Shown here in pieces: positions 46,280 to 56,245 of a stretch of DNA of 64,000 nucleotides. The notes below the pieces were generated by a model that saw only the letters and a program-made list of their open reading frames with translations, ran no database searches and was not told where the DNA came from. Source of the stretch: Aquimarina algiphila (GTDB lineage Bacteria > Bacteroidota > Bacteroidia > Flavobacteriales > Flavobacteriaceae); assembly GCF_007489275.1 (NCBI RefSeq), contig NZ_VLNR01000007.1, positions 85,486 to 149,485 of the forward strand, in the 5' to 3' direction. The translations under genes and the position numbers were made by a program. The first letter of the stretch is position 1, and the number at the start of each line of letters is the position of its first letter.

Positions 46280-48910
46280 GTGAAATCCCAAGAAGTAAGA
46301 AATCAATTTTTAGAGTTTTTTGAATCAAAAAAACATAGCATTGTAGCCTCAGCACCAATGGTGATTAAGGATGACCCTACATTGATGTTTACCAATGCTG
46401 GGATGAACCAATTTAAAGAGTTTTTTCTGGGGAATGGTATTCCGAAAAATAATCGTTTAACAGATACCCAAAAATGTTTACGAGTAAGCGGTAAACATAA
46501 CGACTTAGAAGAAGTTGGTATGGACACGTATCATCATACGATGTTCGAGATGCTAGGGAATTGGAGTTTTGGTGATTATTTTAAGAAAGAAGCCATTCAG
46601 TGGGCTTGGGAATTGCTGACCGATGTTTATAGTATAGATAAAGATATACTCTATGTTTCTGTTTTTGAAGGAGCAAAAGACGAAAATCTTGAGATGGATC
46701 AGGAGGCTTATGATTTATGGAAAGACATTGTTCCTGAAGATCGAATCATCATGGGAAATAAAAAAGATAATTTCTGGGAAATGGGTGATCAGGGGCCTTG
46801 CGGACCTTGTTCTGAGATTCATGTTGATATACGTTCTGCAGAAGATAAAGCTAAGGTTTCTGGTCGTGATTTAGTCAATGCAGATCACCCACAGGTTGTA
46901 GAAATATGGAATCTGGTTTTTATGCAATATAATAGGAAGGCTAACGGATCTTTAGAAAAACTGCCATCCCAGCATGTGGATACAGGAATGGGATTCGAAC
47001 GCCTGTGTATGGTATTGCAAGGAGTGAAATCGAATTATGATACTGATGTTTTTACTCCTTTAATCAGAGAGATCGAAACGATTACAAATTCTACATATGA
47101 TAAAGATAGCTTACCAACTGATGAAGAAGGAAAAGTTAGTGTGGCCATTAGAGTGATAGCCGATCATGTTAGAGCGGTGTCATTTTCTATTGCAGATGGT
47201 CAATTGCCTAGTAATAATGGAGCTGGTTATGTAATTCGTAGAATTTTACGAAGAGCTATTCGATATGGTTTTACTTTTTTAAACACAAAAGAACCATTTA
47301 TCTATAAATTGGTTGAAACATTAAGTAAGCAAATGCGTGATGCTTTTCCAGAATTAAAAACGCAAAAGAATTTAATAGTTAATGTAATTAAAGAAGAAGA
47401 ACAATCTTTTTTAAGAACCTTAGATCAAGGGTTGGTATTATTAGACAATGTTATTAGAGAAACTAAAGGTAAAATTATTTCTGGAGAAAAGGCCTTTGAA
47501 TTATATGACACCTTTGGTTTTCCTATTGATTTGACAGCTTTAATCTTAAGTGAACAAGGTTATGAATTGGACGAAAAAGGGTTTAAAGCAGAACTTCAAA
47601 AACAAAAAGATAGATCAAGAGCTGCTTCTCAAGTTTCTGCAGGAGACTGGGAAGTGTTGTTAGAAGGTACAGAAGAAGAGTTTATAGGGTATGATCATCT
47701 TACTACCGAAGTAAAACTTACAAGATATCGTAAAGTGAAGAGTAAGAAAGATGGAGAATTGTATCAATTGGTTTTCAATAAAACTCCGTTTTATCCAGAA
47801 GGAGGAGGACAAGTTGGTGATAAAGGGTATCTAGAGGTGCCTAATGGTGATGTGGTATATATTATTGACACTAAAAAAGAGAATAATCTGATCATTCATT
47901 TTACTAAAAATTTACCAAAACATCTTGATAAGACATTAACAGCAGTGGTGGATGAAAAACAACGATCCAGATCTGCGTCTAATCATACAGCAACACACCT
48001 TATGCACCAGGCTTTAAGAACGGTTCTAGGAACGCATGTAGAGCAAAAAGGGTCAATGGTACATAGTGGTAGTCTGCGTTTTGACTTTTCTCATTTTGCA
48101 AAAGTATCAATAGAAGAACTCAAAGAAGTTGAAGATTTTGTAAATGCTAGGATCAGAGAACAACTTCCTTTACAAGAGCAACGAGGAATTTCATATGATC
48201 AGGCAATATCAGAAGGAGCTATTGCCTTATTTGGAGAGAAGTATGGAGATAAAGTAAGAGCTATACGATTTGGAGAATCTATGGAATTGTGTGGAGGTAC
48301 CCATGTTAAAAACACTGGTAGTATTTGGCATTTTAAAATTACTTCAGAAAGTGCAATTGCAGCAGGGATTCGTAGAATTGAGGCAATTACAGGTGACGCG
48401 GCAAAAGAATATTTTACATCTCAATCAGAGTCATATGGAAAAGTGGTTTCAGTGCTCAAGACTAAGGACCCTATAAAAGCAATCACGTCACTTCAAGATG
48501 AAAATACAACGCTAAAAAAACAAATAGAAGCACTTCTTAAGGATAAGGCAAAAAACTTAAAAGGAGAGCTTAAATCAGAATTTGCAGATGTACAGGGAAT
48601 TCAATTCTTAGCTAAGAAAGTTGATTTGGACGCTGCCGGAATTAAGGACTTGTCTTTCGAACTTGGTAGCGAATTAGACAATGTGTTTATAGTGTTTGGT
48701 ACAGAACAAAACGGTAAAGCGTTACTGTCTTGCTATATTTCTAAAAATCTTGTAGAGGCACGACAATTAAATGCAGGTCAGGTCGTTCGTGAATTGGGTA
48801 AATATATCCAAGGCGGTGGCGGTGGGCAACCATTTTTTGCAACTGCTGGGGGTAAAAACCCTTCAGGGATAGAAGATGCATTAGATAATGCCAAACAATA
48901 TTTAGGATAA
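46280..48910 (+). CDS. alaS: Alanyl-tRNA synthetase
   Basis: It charges tRNA-Ala with alanine. At 876 residues it has full bacterial length: an N-terminal class II catalytic core ([20 protein letters not shown] near residue 24, [20 protein letters not shown]), a tRNA-recognition helical domain, an editing domain with the zinc-binding [11 protein letters not shown] (about 569-579) and [11 protein letters not shown] (about 670-680), and a C-terminal DHHA1 domain ending [21 protein letters not shown] accept the GTG at 46280 because [14 protein letters not shown] is the family start. No T-box is expected or seen. Confidence 0.97.
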   Translation: MKSQEVRNQFLEFFESKKHSIVASAPMVIKDDPTLMFTNAGMNQFKEFFLGNGIPKNNRLTDTQKCLRVSGKHNDLEEVGMDTYHHTMFEMLGNWSFGDYFKKEAIQWAWELLTDVYSIDKDILYVSVFEGAKDENLEMDQEAYDLWKDIVPEDRIIMGNKKDNFWEMGDQGPCGPCSEIHVDIRSAEDKAKVSGRDLVNADHPQVVEIWNLVFMQYNRKANGSLEKLPSQHVDTGMGFERLCMVLQGVKSNYDTDVFTPLIREIETITNSTYDKDSLPTDEEGKVSVAIRVIADHVRAVSFSIADGQLPSNNGAGYVIRRILRRAIRYGFTFLNTKEPFIYKLVETLSKQMRDAFPELKTQKNLIVNVIKEEEQSFLRTLDQGLVLLDNVIRETKGKIISGEKAFELYDTFGFPIDLTALILSEQGYELDEKGFKAELQKQKDRSRAASQVSAGDWEVLLEGTEEEFIGYDHLTTEVKLTRYRKVKSKKDGELYQLVFNKTPFYPEGGGQVGDKGYLEVPNGDVVYIIDTKKENNLIIHFTKNLPKHLDKTLTAVVDEKQRSRSASNHTATHLMHQALRTVLGTHVEQKGSMVHSGSLRFDFSHFAKVSIEELKEVEDFVNARIREQLPLQEQRGISYDQAISEGAIALFGEKYGDKVRAIRFGESMELCGGTHVKNTGSIWHFKITSESAIAAGIRRIEAITGDAAKEYFTSQSESYGKVVSVLKTKDPIKAITSLQDENTTLKKQIEALLKDKAKNLKGELKSEFADVQGIQFLAKKVDLDAAGIKDLSFELGSELDNVFIVFGTEQNGKALLSCYISKNLVEARQLNAGQVVRELGKYIQGGGGGQPFFATAGGKNPSGIEDALDNAKQYLG

Positions 48911-48960
48911 TAATAAGAGCTTATCCCTTTTTAATTGTTAAGGAGTGAAGTGAAGAGTTT

Positions 48961-49908
48961 ATGAAACTACAAACCAAAATACGATTACAATCTCAGGAAC
49001 CTAAAATTGATTATAAATCAGAAGTAGTATTGTTGGGGTCCTGTTTTGCAGAGAATATTGGAGAAAAATTTGAGTATTTTAAATTCAAAAATAAAATAAA
49101 TCCTTTTGGAATTTTGTTTCATCCAAAAGCCATTGAAACATTTCTCTGGATGGCTACTCAGGGAGAAAAATATACCAAAACGGATTTGTTTTTTAGTAAT
49201 GAACAATGGCATTGTTTTGATGCACATTCTTCCTTAAGTAATTCTAATCAGGATTTGTTACTTTTTGAATTAAATGATGCATTGGTTCATACACGAGCTA
49301 ATATAAAATCGGCAACTCATATTTTCATAACACTGGGTACGGCTTGGGTATATCGTTTAAAATCATTGGATATGATTGTGGCAAATTGCCATAAAATTCC
49401 GCAAAGAGAATTTGAAAAAGAACTTTTGTCAATTGATGAGATAGATCAGTGCCTTCAAAATTGTATACATCTTGTAAAAAGTCTTAATCCAGAAGTGCAA
49501 ATTATTTTTACCGTTTCTCCAGTACGTCATAGTAAAGATGGATTTGTAGAAAATAATAGAAGTAAATCTCATTTAATAGCTTCTATACATCATATAATAG
49601 ATGATAATAAAAACCTGCGGTATTTTCCTTCTTATGAGATTATGATGGACGAGCTAAGAGATTATAGGTTTTATGATACCGATATGATTCACCCCAGTGC
49701 CTTAGCAATTCAATATATTTGGGAGCGATTTTCATCGATATGGATTTCCGAAAAAACTACTCATACGATGAGTAAGGTAGAGGAAATTAAAAAAGGAATG
49801 TCACATAGACCTTTTAATCCAGAAAGCGAACAGCACCATAATTTTTTAGAGCAATTAGAGTATAAAAAATACCAACTTCAGGAACAGTACCCATTCATGG
49901 ATTTTTAA
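48961..49908 (+). CDS. GSCFA domain protein
   Basis: This 315-residue protein is named after its motif VVLLGSCFAENIGEKF (about 21-36). Further family features are NPFGILFHPKAIE, FITLGTAWVYR, VSPVRHSKDGF (about 179-189) and TDMIHPSALAIQYIWERF (about 239-256). The motif set resembles an SGNH-type hydrolase with a catalytic Ser in GSCFA and a downstream DxxH (DMIHP), so esterase activity is plausible but substrate is unknown. It follows alaS after 50 nt on the same strand and converges with the hydroxylase gene 6 nt away. Confidence 0.88.
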   Translation: MKLQTKIRLQSQEPKIDYKSEVVLLGSCFAENIGEKFEYFKFKNKINPFGILFHPKAIETFLWMATQGEKYTKTDLFFSNEQWHCFDAHSSLSNSNQDLLLFELNDALVHTRANIKSATHIFITLGTAWVYRLKSLDMIVANCHKIPQREFEKELLSIDEIDQCLQNCIHLVKSLNPEVQIIFTVSPVRHSKDGFVENNRSKSHLIASIHHIIDDNKNLRYFPSYEIMMDELRDYRFYDTDMIHPSALAIQYIWERFSSIWISEKTTHTMSKVEEIKKGMSHRPFNPESEQHHNFLEQLEYKKYQLQEQYPFMDF

Positions 49909-49914
49909 AAGTGT

Positions 49915-51675
49915 TTATGCGATGGTTAAGTTCTTATTGATGATTTCTAGTCCGCTATTTATTAAATGGCTAATATTAGGTTTTTTAGATTTTATTGCTT
50001 CCAGATGCTTTAGGGTTTGTGCTGCAAATTTAGCATCTTTTTCATATATCAATTCATAAATCTCTAAAGGAAGTAACCAGTCATTAGAATGGTCTTTTTC
50101 TAAAATTTCAAATACCGCTTCCAATGAAAATCTAGTATTTTTACCTTCTCTGATGTTTTTGACAGATTGATATAAAGAGTGTAGTTCTGTTTGAGCTTGA
50201 GAATAAGTGCGTTTAGTAGTGATCGAGGAGGCTTTATGGGTAACGAGATCGAATGAGTGATCATCGGCAGGGCCGGAAAAAGCAGATACAATTTCGTTTC
50301 CTACTGCAAGATCAAATGTTCCCCAATCGGGTCTAAAAAGATATTCTCCTTTATACTTTGTTGTACATTCGCTAAATTGAATTAAAATCAATTCTCCTTT
50401 TATGTTTCGCATACCTGTGATGTTATTTCCGGCAACGGTAATTCCACTTTCAAATTCAAATTCGATATATTCTCCATCATAAAAATTGTAAGCTTTTAAA
50501 TCTCGGGGAGACATGTTTTCTATTGCGAGATTGATTCCTTTGAGCTTACCAATCGGTGATCTGAAACCATTAGGATGAGCATCAATTCCATGACTTATAA
50601 GTTCTTTTTCTCTAAATGAAAGAGCAGTTTCTCCTTTCGTTTCAAAATAAATTACCTCATTATCTTCATTTTTGATCATTCGGGTAAAAGTCCCTGAAAC
50701 CTGTAGTCCTGTGCTTAATTCTATAGTGCCCAGATTCTCAGACTCTATAAGCTTAGCAAGTCCTCTATGGCCTCCTTTTCGTAGCGCCATAGTATCTGCA
50801 AATTCTTCTAAGACTTGACATAAGTATGCAAAATCTGGGGTAACAAACAGTTGAGGTTGAGGTTTTGTAATATCAAAATCCTGAAATGCAGCATCTGGAG
50901 AATACGGTATTTTTTCCACCTGATCAGTCATACACCATTCGCTTTCACCAATAGAAGATAGTAGGCCTGCTCCATATATTTTTGGATTATCTGTTGTGCC
51001 AATTAACCCATATTCTACAGTCCACCAATGCAGATTACGTATTAATGCCATTTCAGAAGGAGTCTCTTTTTGATTCTGCAATTGTTCGATCTTTTTTTCA
51101 GCATTTTGGATATCTTTTGGATCGGTATCATATGCCTCTTTTAAAATTGAAAGCTCACGCACCGCTTCATACATATCATAATCTTTTTTAGAAGAAATAG
51201 CTTTACAACCAATTTTTCCAAAACGACGAAGGTATTCTGCATAATCTGGATTAGCAATTATGGGAGCATGTCCTGCAGCCTCATGAATTATATCGGGAGC
51301 AGGAGTGTATTCTATATTTTCAAGTTGACGGATATCAGAAGCAATAACAAGAATATTATAGGCTTGAAACTCCATAAAAGCATTAGGAGGTATAAAACCA
51401 TCAACAGCCACAGCTGCCCAACCTATTTTTTTAAGAATTCTATTCATACCATACATGCTCGGAATTTCATCAGTAGAGATACCGGTCTTTTTTAATCCAT
51501 TTAAGTAAGAATCATGAGCTGCTTTTCGAAGCGAAGTGATGTTTTTTCGCATAACATATCTCCATACTGCCTGATCAATTGGAGTATACTCTTCATAATT
51601 TTGTGGTTTTATGAATTGTTTTAAATGCTCTGGAAGCCTTTCAATTAGGGGATTAGATACTATATTTTGAGACAT
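49915..51675 (-). CDS. phhA: Aromatic amino acid (phenylalanine) hydroxylase
   Basis: This pterin-dependent iron monooxygenase, probably phenylalanine-4-hydroxylase, converts phenylalanine to tyrosine. The iron site is visible: PDIIHEAAGHAPIIANPDYA (His near 130 and 135) and the Glu in WWTVEYGLIG near 222. The catalytic domain occupies roughly residues 20-320. The remaining 260 residues form a long C-terminal extension, as in other Bacteroidota homologues (586 residues against about 260-300 in Pseudomonas); its role is unclear. It stands alone on the - strand, near the phenylacetate cluster, but no shared regulation is visible. Confidence 0.9.
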   Translation of the reverse strand: MSQNIVSNPLIERLPEHLKQFIKPQNYEEYTPIDQAVWRYVMRKNITSLRKAAHDSYLNGLKKTGISTDEIPSMYGMNRILKKIGWAAVAVDGFIPPNAFMEFQAYNILVIASDIRQLENIEYTPAPDIIHEAAGHAPIIANPDYAEYLRRFGKIGCKAISSKKDYDMYEAVRELSILKEAYDTDPKDIQNAEKKIEQLQNQKETPSEMALIRNLHWWTVEYGLIGTTDNPKIYGAGLLSSIGESEWCMTDQVEKIPYSPDAAFQDFDITKPQPQLFVTPDFAYLCQVLEEFADTMALRKGGHRGLAKLIESENLGTIELSTGLQVSGTFTRMIKNEDNEVIYFETKGETALSFREKELISHGIDAHPNGFRSPIGKLKGINLAIENMSPRDLKAYNFYDGEYIEFEFESGITVAGNNITGMRNIKGELILIQFSECTTKYKGEYLFRPDWGTFDLAVGNEIVSAFSGPADDHSFDLVTHKASSITTKRTYSQAQTELHSLYQSVKNIREGKNTRFSLEAVFEILEKDHSNDWLLPLEIYELIYEKDAKFAAQTLKHLEAIKSKKPNISHLINSGLEIINKNLTIA

Positions 51676-52074
51676 AGAAAAAAAATATTTTTGATCAAGA
51701 CAATTTAAATGGGAAATTAATAGTTTTATTTTGATATCGATACCAATAGTAGCGAGTTTTATTTTAGAATAAGAATTTGGTGATTTTGAGTATTATTTTT
51801 CTGTTAATTTTAAATAGATTTTAATCTTTTTTAAGTTAATAAAATAGAAAGGGTAGGGTATTTGGTAGATAAATTGTTTTATATTAATACAGAAAGAACA
51901 AATTGTAAACCAGATAACCTTCTATATGATTTTCTCAAAAATCATATAGAATAAAGAGAATAAAGGCATTTATCTGTTTTGATTGTTAAGTTTTAGAATT
52001 TAAAATAGCTAAGATAACTTTGTGTTCTTCTTATTATAGTTAAATTTGTTTTCATTACATAAAAATATATAGTT
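51676..52074. other. 399-nt intergenic region with a perfect AT-rich hairpin
   Basis: The gap lies between the divergent hydroxylase and protease genes. It holds a perfect 14-bp inverted repeat at 51920-51951 (arms 51920-51933 and 51938-51951, 4-nt loop) and, nearer the protease, the -7-like box TAACTTTG at 52015-52022. No gene, tRNA or further repeat was seen. Confidence 0.6.
52015..52022 (+). promoter_or_regulatory. Candidate -7 promoter element for the serine protease
   Basis: TAACTTTG is an exact TAnnTTTG match 52 nt upstream of the GTG start at 52075; no clear -33 box at ideal spacing. Confidence 0.45.
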
Positions 52075-53739
52075 GTGAGATTTAAGCTGATAGTATTAGG
52101 ATTGATTTTTACGTTAGGAACAATAAATGCTCAAGTTAGTAACGAGGGTACACCTTTTAGCTGGAGTATGCAGACCAAAAAAAGTATTGTTCCTACATTA
52201 ATGAAAAGCTTTGATTTGAATAAGCTTAAGGTTGAAGATGCTAAGAATGATAAAAATAAGTCACTTCCCTGGAGATTTGGATATGAACTCAAAGTAGATC
52301 TGAATCTTAAGAATTCTGGAGTTTGGGATAAATTAGAAAACGGAGATAGAATTTGGAGACTTAATATCATATCTAAAGAAGCAAAATCGATAAGCTGTAT
52401 TTTTGATACTTATAAAATACCAAGAGGTGCGACTTTATATATTTATAATAATGATAGAACAGATCTGTTAGGAGCTTATACTAATATTTTTAACAGGCCT
52501 GACCAAAAATTAGGTACTTGGCCTGTAATGGGAAGTAATGTTTGGTTAGAGTATTATGAGCCTTCTTCAGTTGTGGGACAAGGTGAATTGAGTATTTCCA
52601 AAATTATACATGGATATCGTACTATTGGCGATGCTAAAATTACACAAAAGTTAAATACATCGGGAGATTGTAATCAGGACGTTGATTGTACAGTCGGTAG
52701 TGATTTTGATCCGATAAAAGAAAGATTAAAACATTCTGTAGCATTTATCGTTATGCAAGGGTTTGTGTGTACAGGAACCTTAATCAACAATACTAGTAAT
52801 GATAAAGCTCCATATTTTTTAACAGCGAATCATTGTAATGCAGGAGATGAGGCTACATGGGCGTTTCGTTTTAATTGGATTAGCCCGGATCCTTCTTGTG
52901 GGACTACTTTAAATAGTCCTGATGCTACTGTAGAACAAACAACTAGTGGGGCTACTCGAAGAGCGTCTAATCCAGAGTCAGATTTTAAATTATTAAGCTT
53001 GGACGGTGGTTTGGATCCATCCTGGGATTTAGAATGGGCTGGTTGGGATAGAAGAAATATAGCTTCAAGTTTTGCAGTAGGTATTCATCACCCTTCTGGG
53101 GATATTATGAAGGTGTGTAGAGAAGATAAAGTACTTACTGATATTAAGACAGATATTGGAGGTATCCCGGATCCGGTGGATTCTTGGAGAGTAGAGGATT
53201 GGGATATAGGTGTTACAGAAGGAGGGTCTTCTGGGTCAGCTCTTTTTAATCCAGAAGGAAGAATTGTAGGACAGCTTGCCGGTGGTGGAGCTGCTTGTGC
53301 AGGTACAGATGATAATGGTCTTTCAGATTTTTATGGTAGATTCAATATCTCTTGGGATTTTGGAAACTCTGATTCAAATAGACTTTCTAATTGGTTGGAT
53401 CCAACAAATACAGGTAGAGAAACCCTGGATATGCTCTCGGTAGAAGGAGAGGGTACAGTTACTCCACCAGTTGTTACACCTCCGGAAGAGGGAGAAGAGG
53501 TAGTTGTCTTTTTTGATACAGAAAAAGCTGTAATTACAATTGCTAATGGTCCAGAAGACGTTTTAGAGTATATCATTTATAATATTTCTGGACAGCGTAT
53601 CGGTTCAGGTCAATTATCTTTAGAAAAAGAAGATATTGATATGAATGATAGGTCATCTGGATTGTATTTTGTTTATGTTAAAAACGCAACGAATGGGACT
53701 TCGTTTACAAGAAAAGTAATTGTAAGTCAGCGATTATAA
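52075..53739 (+). CDS. T9SS-exported trypsin-like serine protease (lysyl endopeptidase-like)
   Basis: This secreted protease of 554 residues starts at GTG and has a signal peptide (about 1-20, LIFTLGTINAQ). The catalytic triad of the chymotrypsin fold is readable: His in FLTANHCNAG (near 252), Asp in SDFKLLSLDGG (near 303) and Ser in EGGSSGSALFNPEG (near 385). Paired cysteines (CNQDVDC, CTGT, CNAG, CGTT, CREDK, CAGT) suggest disulfides as in lysyl endopeptidase. A Pro/Glu linker leads to a C-terminal T9SS sorting domain (about 480-554) with EYIIYNISGQRIGSG and SSGLYFVYVKN. Secretion into the medium or surface attachment is expected. Confidence 0.9.
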   Translation: MRFKLIVLGLIFTLGTINAQVSNEGTPFSWSMQTKKSIVPTLMKSFDLNKLKVEDAKNDKNKSLPWRFGYELKVDLNLKNSGVWDKLENGDRIWRLNIISKEAKSISCIFDTYKIPRGATLYIYNNDRTDLLGAYTNIFNRPDQKLGTWPVMGSNVWLEYYEPSSVVGQGELSISKIIHGYRTIGDAKITQKLNTSGDCNQDVDCTVGSDFDPIKERLKHSVAFIVMQGFVCTGTLINNTSNDKAPYFLTANHCNAGDEATWAFRFNWISPDPSCGTTLNSPDATVEQTTSGATRRASNPESDFKLLSLDGGLDPSWDLEWAGWDRRNIASSFAVGIHHPSGDIMKVCREDKVLTDIKTDIGGIPDPVDSWRVEDWDIGVTEGGSSGSALFNPEGRIVGQLAGGGAACAGTDDNGLSDFYGRFNISWDFGNSDSNRLSNWLDPTNTGRETLDMLSVEGEGTVTPPVVTPPEEGEEVVVFFDTEKAVITIANGPEDVLEYIIYNISGQRIGSGQLSLEKEDIDMNDRSSGLYFVYVKNATNGTSFTRKVIVSQRL

Positions 53740-53762
53740 ACTCCAGGTGTTAATTCATCATA

Positions 53763-54200
53763 TTATTCTTTAGGCTTTTTTATCCCAGAGAATAATATCT
53801 TTTTCGTTTCATCTTTTAAGAATAAAGAATCTTCAGTAATGATTCTAACCTTAGATTGAATTAATGTTTTGAAAAATTCTTGTTCTAATTTAGCATTTTC
53901 TTCGCAATACATCTTTGTGGCAATAGGATAGCCAAAGGAGATATCTTCTTTATCTATGGTGTATTTGGATGAAAAAGTATTGCATCCAGAATTTCCAGTA
54001 GCAGAATTACGTTTTTCATCAAACGTAATATATAATTTTTTGTTGGAAATATTATTTCCGTTAAGCGTGGCAATCAAAAAAGTGATTTCCTGATCAGTTT
54101 GGCTCTCTTCTTCTTGATGATTAGCTGTTTTCTTTTTTTCATTACAAGTGTTAGTGTTAGAAAATAGTAGAGAGAATAAAATAATTACTAGATATTTCAT
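53763..54200 (-). CDS. META-domain (HslJ-like) lipoprotein
   Basis: This 145-residue protein has a short hydrophobic signal and probable lipobox (FSNTNTC, Cys near 19), then a charged linker and a META domain (about 45-140). The domain has ITFDEKRNSATGNSGCNTFS-like features (KRNSATGNSGCNTFSSKY, about 67-84), ATKMYCEENAKLEQEFFKTL and a final LFLKDETKKILF. META-domain lipoproteins are common small envelope proteins linked to stress or heat response in E. coli HslJ; the role here is unknown. It converges with the protease gene 23 nt away. Confidence 0.82.
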   Translation of the reverse strand: MKYLVIILFSLLFSNTNTCNEKKKTANHQEEESQTDQEITFLIATLNGNNISNKKLYITFDEKRNSATGNSGCNTFSSKYTIDKEDISFGYPIATKMYCEENAKLEQEFFKTLIQSKVRIITEDSLFLKDETKKILFSGIKKPKE

Positions 54201-54399
54201 GAGAATCAGGTTTTTATGATTTCTGTGACCAAAATTATGCCATTTAAAGCGGTAAATTAATGATAATCTTGGTTTTTAATCGTAAAAAGATATGTTATAT
54301 GAGATTAAAATTTATTTTTGATAGGGAAAAATGTAAATATCTTCTAATGAAATGAATGTGATTGTGATTTTCATCTATAGATAAAATAAATAAAAACAA

Positions 54400-54969
54400 A
54401 TGAAACCCGAAAGTAGAAAGCAAGAAATTATTAATGCTGCATCAATCCTCTTTACAGAGAAAGGATATAGCGCTGTTACCATGAGAGATCTGGCAAAAGC
54501 TATGGGTATTAAAGCAGCAAGTTTGTATAACCATATACAATCAAAACAAGAGATTTTATCTACTATTATCATAGATCTTGCAGAAGAATTTACGACAGGA
54601 ATGAATCAAATCATAAACTCTGATGTAGGCTCAATTCAAAAGTTAGAAAATATTATCAGTTTGCACGTAGATGTTACTTTGCGTAATGCAGATGGACTAG
54701 GTTCTCTTAATAGTGATTGGATGCATCTCGAAGAAGAAAATCTTATATATTTCGAGAAAATGCGACATGATTATGAAGAGAATTTTAGGAATATAGTCAA
54801 AAAGGGAGTTGAAAAAGGAGAGATTAAACCGTATAATATCGAGATTATGGTGTTTTCTACACTGTCTACTTTAAGAACATTGTATTTGTGGTATCCAAAT
54901 CAAAAAAATATCGATTCTGATATATTAAAACGTGATATGATATCAGTACTCCTTAAAGGAGTTGTATAG
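54400..54969 (+). CDS. TetR-family regulator, probable repressor of the phenylacetate cluster (PaaR-like)
   Basis: This 189-residue regulator has an N-terminal helix-turn-helix (about 7-55; IINAASILFTEKGYSAVTMR, then AMGIKAASLYNHIQSKQEIL) and a helical ligand-binding domain. It is encoded 102 nt upstream of paaE in the same direction. Phenylacetate clusters in several phyla are controlled by TetR-type PaaR repressors released by phenylacetyl-CoA (established for Thermus and others). Two palindromes between this gene and paaE are good operator candidates. The effector here is inferred, not shown. Confidence 0.88.
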   Translation: MKPESRKQEIINAASILFTEKGYSAVTMRDLAKAMGIKAASLYNHIQSKQEILSTIIIDLAEEFTTGMNQIINSDVGSIQKLENIISLHVDVTLRNADGLGSLNSDWMHLEEENLIYFEKMRHDYEENFRNIVKKGVEKGEIKPYNIEIMVFSTLSTLRTLYLWYPNQKNIDSDILKRDMISVLLKGVV

Positions 54970-55018
54970 TGTTTGTTTTTTTGAGGATTTAAAATTAACA
55001 TATAATTATTTGTGATTC

Positions 55019-55064
55019 AAACTAACAATCGTTAGTTTTGTTTAACTATAACGATATAGTTAAA
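55019..55064 (+). promoter_or_regulatory. Twin palindromic operators in front of paaE
   Basis: Palindrome 1 (55019-55038) has 10-bp arms with one mismatched pair and core CTAACAATCGTTAG. Palindrome 2 (55041-55064) has 12-bp arms with one mismatch and core CTATAACGATATAG. Both share the outer ACTA...TAGT and contain AACGAT or its complement ATCGTT. They sit just downstream of a TATAAT-like box (55001-55006) and immediately before the ATG at 55072, so a bound TetR protein would block paaE transcription. Core 1 is one base off CNAACGNNCGTTNG, the PaaR site I recall for Thermus. Confidence 0.65.
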
Positions 55065-55071
55065 TTAGAGT

Positions 55072-56145
55072 ATGACTGATTTTTATCCCATAAAAGTTTC
55101 TGAATTGAATAAAGAAACTAAGGACTGTACTTCGATAACTTTTGATGTACCAGAAGCGCTCAAAGATAAATTCGTTTATAAACAAGGACAACATCTTACG
55201 CTCAAGACAACCATAAATGGAGACGAGGTTAGACGTTCCTATTCTTTATGTTCTAGTCCAGTTGAAAATAAGTGGCAAGTGGCTGTTAAAAGGATTAATG
55301 GAGGTCTGTTTTCAAATTTTGCAAATAATGTTTTAAAAGTAGGAGATGTCATAGAGATTATGCCTCCTGTTGGAAATTTTTATGTAGAGGTTAACCCTTC
55401 TAGACCTAAAAATTATATTGTTTTTGCAGCAGGAAGTGGTATTACTCCAATATTGTCGATTATAAAGACGCATTTGATATCAGAACCAAATAGTACTTTC
55501 AAGCTATTTTATTTGAATCAAAACGTTAAATCAATTATCTTTAAAGAAGAGATTGAAGCACTTAGAAATACATATTTTGGTCGGCTAGAGATATTTTACT
55601 TTTTGACCAAAGAGCAACGAGATATTCCGTTACTCAATGGACGGTTTACAGCAGAAAAAATACAAGAACTTGCAGATAAGATAATTGATATTTCTAGTGT
55701 TGATGAATGTTTTGTTTGTGGACCTGAGGAAATGATATTCTTGATTAGAGATGAATTGGTGGGCGCAGGACTAAGTAAAGAAAAAATTCATTATGAGTTG
55801 TTCTTTTCTGGAGCTACTGATGAGGATAAGAAAAAAGTAGCAGAAGTGCTGGATCATAAGTTTGATGGAACCGAAGTTACAATCATAGATGGAGGAAAGG
55901 AATTTCACTTTGCTATGGATGATGATCACGATAATATTTTGGATGGAGCTTTGGCTTCTGGAGCAGATCTTCCTTTTGCTTGTAAAGGAGGTGTATGTAG
56001 TACATGTAAATGTAAAGTTATTGAAGGAGAGGTACAAATGAAAGTAAATTATGCATTAGAAGAAGACGAAGTCGCCAAAGGCTTGGTTTTATCTTGTCAG
56101 GCAGTACCTACTACAGAAAAAGTAGTTGTTGATTTTGATGTTTAG
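55072..56145 (+). CDS. paaE: Phenylacetyl-CoA epoxidase, reductase subunit PaaE
   Basis: This NAD(P)H-dependent reductase passes electrons to the PaaAC di-iron core. The 357-residue chain has an FAD-binding barrel (EVRRSYSLCSSPVE, about 53-66), a nucleotide-binding domain (VFAAGSGITPILSIIKTH, about 122-139; CFVCGPEEMI) and a C-terminal plant-type 2Fe-2S domain. The cluster cysteines are in CKGGVCSTCKCKV (about 304-316) and LVLSCQAVPT. It leads the paa operon, ahead of paaA by 100 nt, an order also seen in other Bacteroidota. All cofactor motifs are intact. Confidence 0.93.
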   Translation: MTDFYPIKVSELNKETKDCTSITFDVPEALKDKFVYKQGQHLTLKTTINGDEVRRSYSLCSSPVENKWQVAVKRINGGLFSNFANNVLKVGDVIEIMPPVGNFYVEVNPSRPKNYIVFAAGSGITPILSIIKTHLISEPNSTFKLFYLNQNVKSIIFKEEIEALRNTYFGRLEIFYFLTKEQRDIPLLNGRFTAEKIQELADKIIDISSVDECFVCGPEEMIFLIRDELVGAGLSKEKIHYELFFSGATDEDKKKVAEVLDHKFDGTEVTIIDGGKEFHFAMDDDHDNILDGALASGADLPFACKGGVCSTCKCKVIEGEVQMKVNYALEEDEVAKGLVLSCQAVPTTEKVVVDFDV

Positions 56146-56245
56146 AATCCTTGTTTGTAAATAAAAACAAAGATGAAGAGTATAATTTGGAATTGTAATT
56201 CTGTTAAGGCAGGAGTCCATTTTTCATAATAAAAATAGAATTGTT

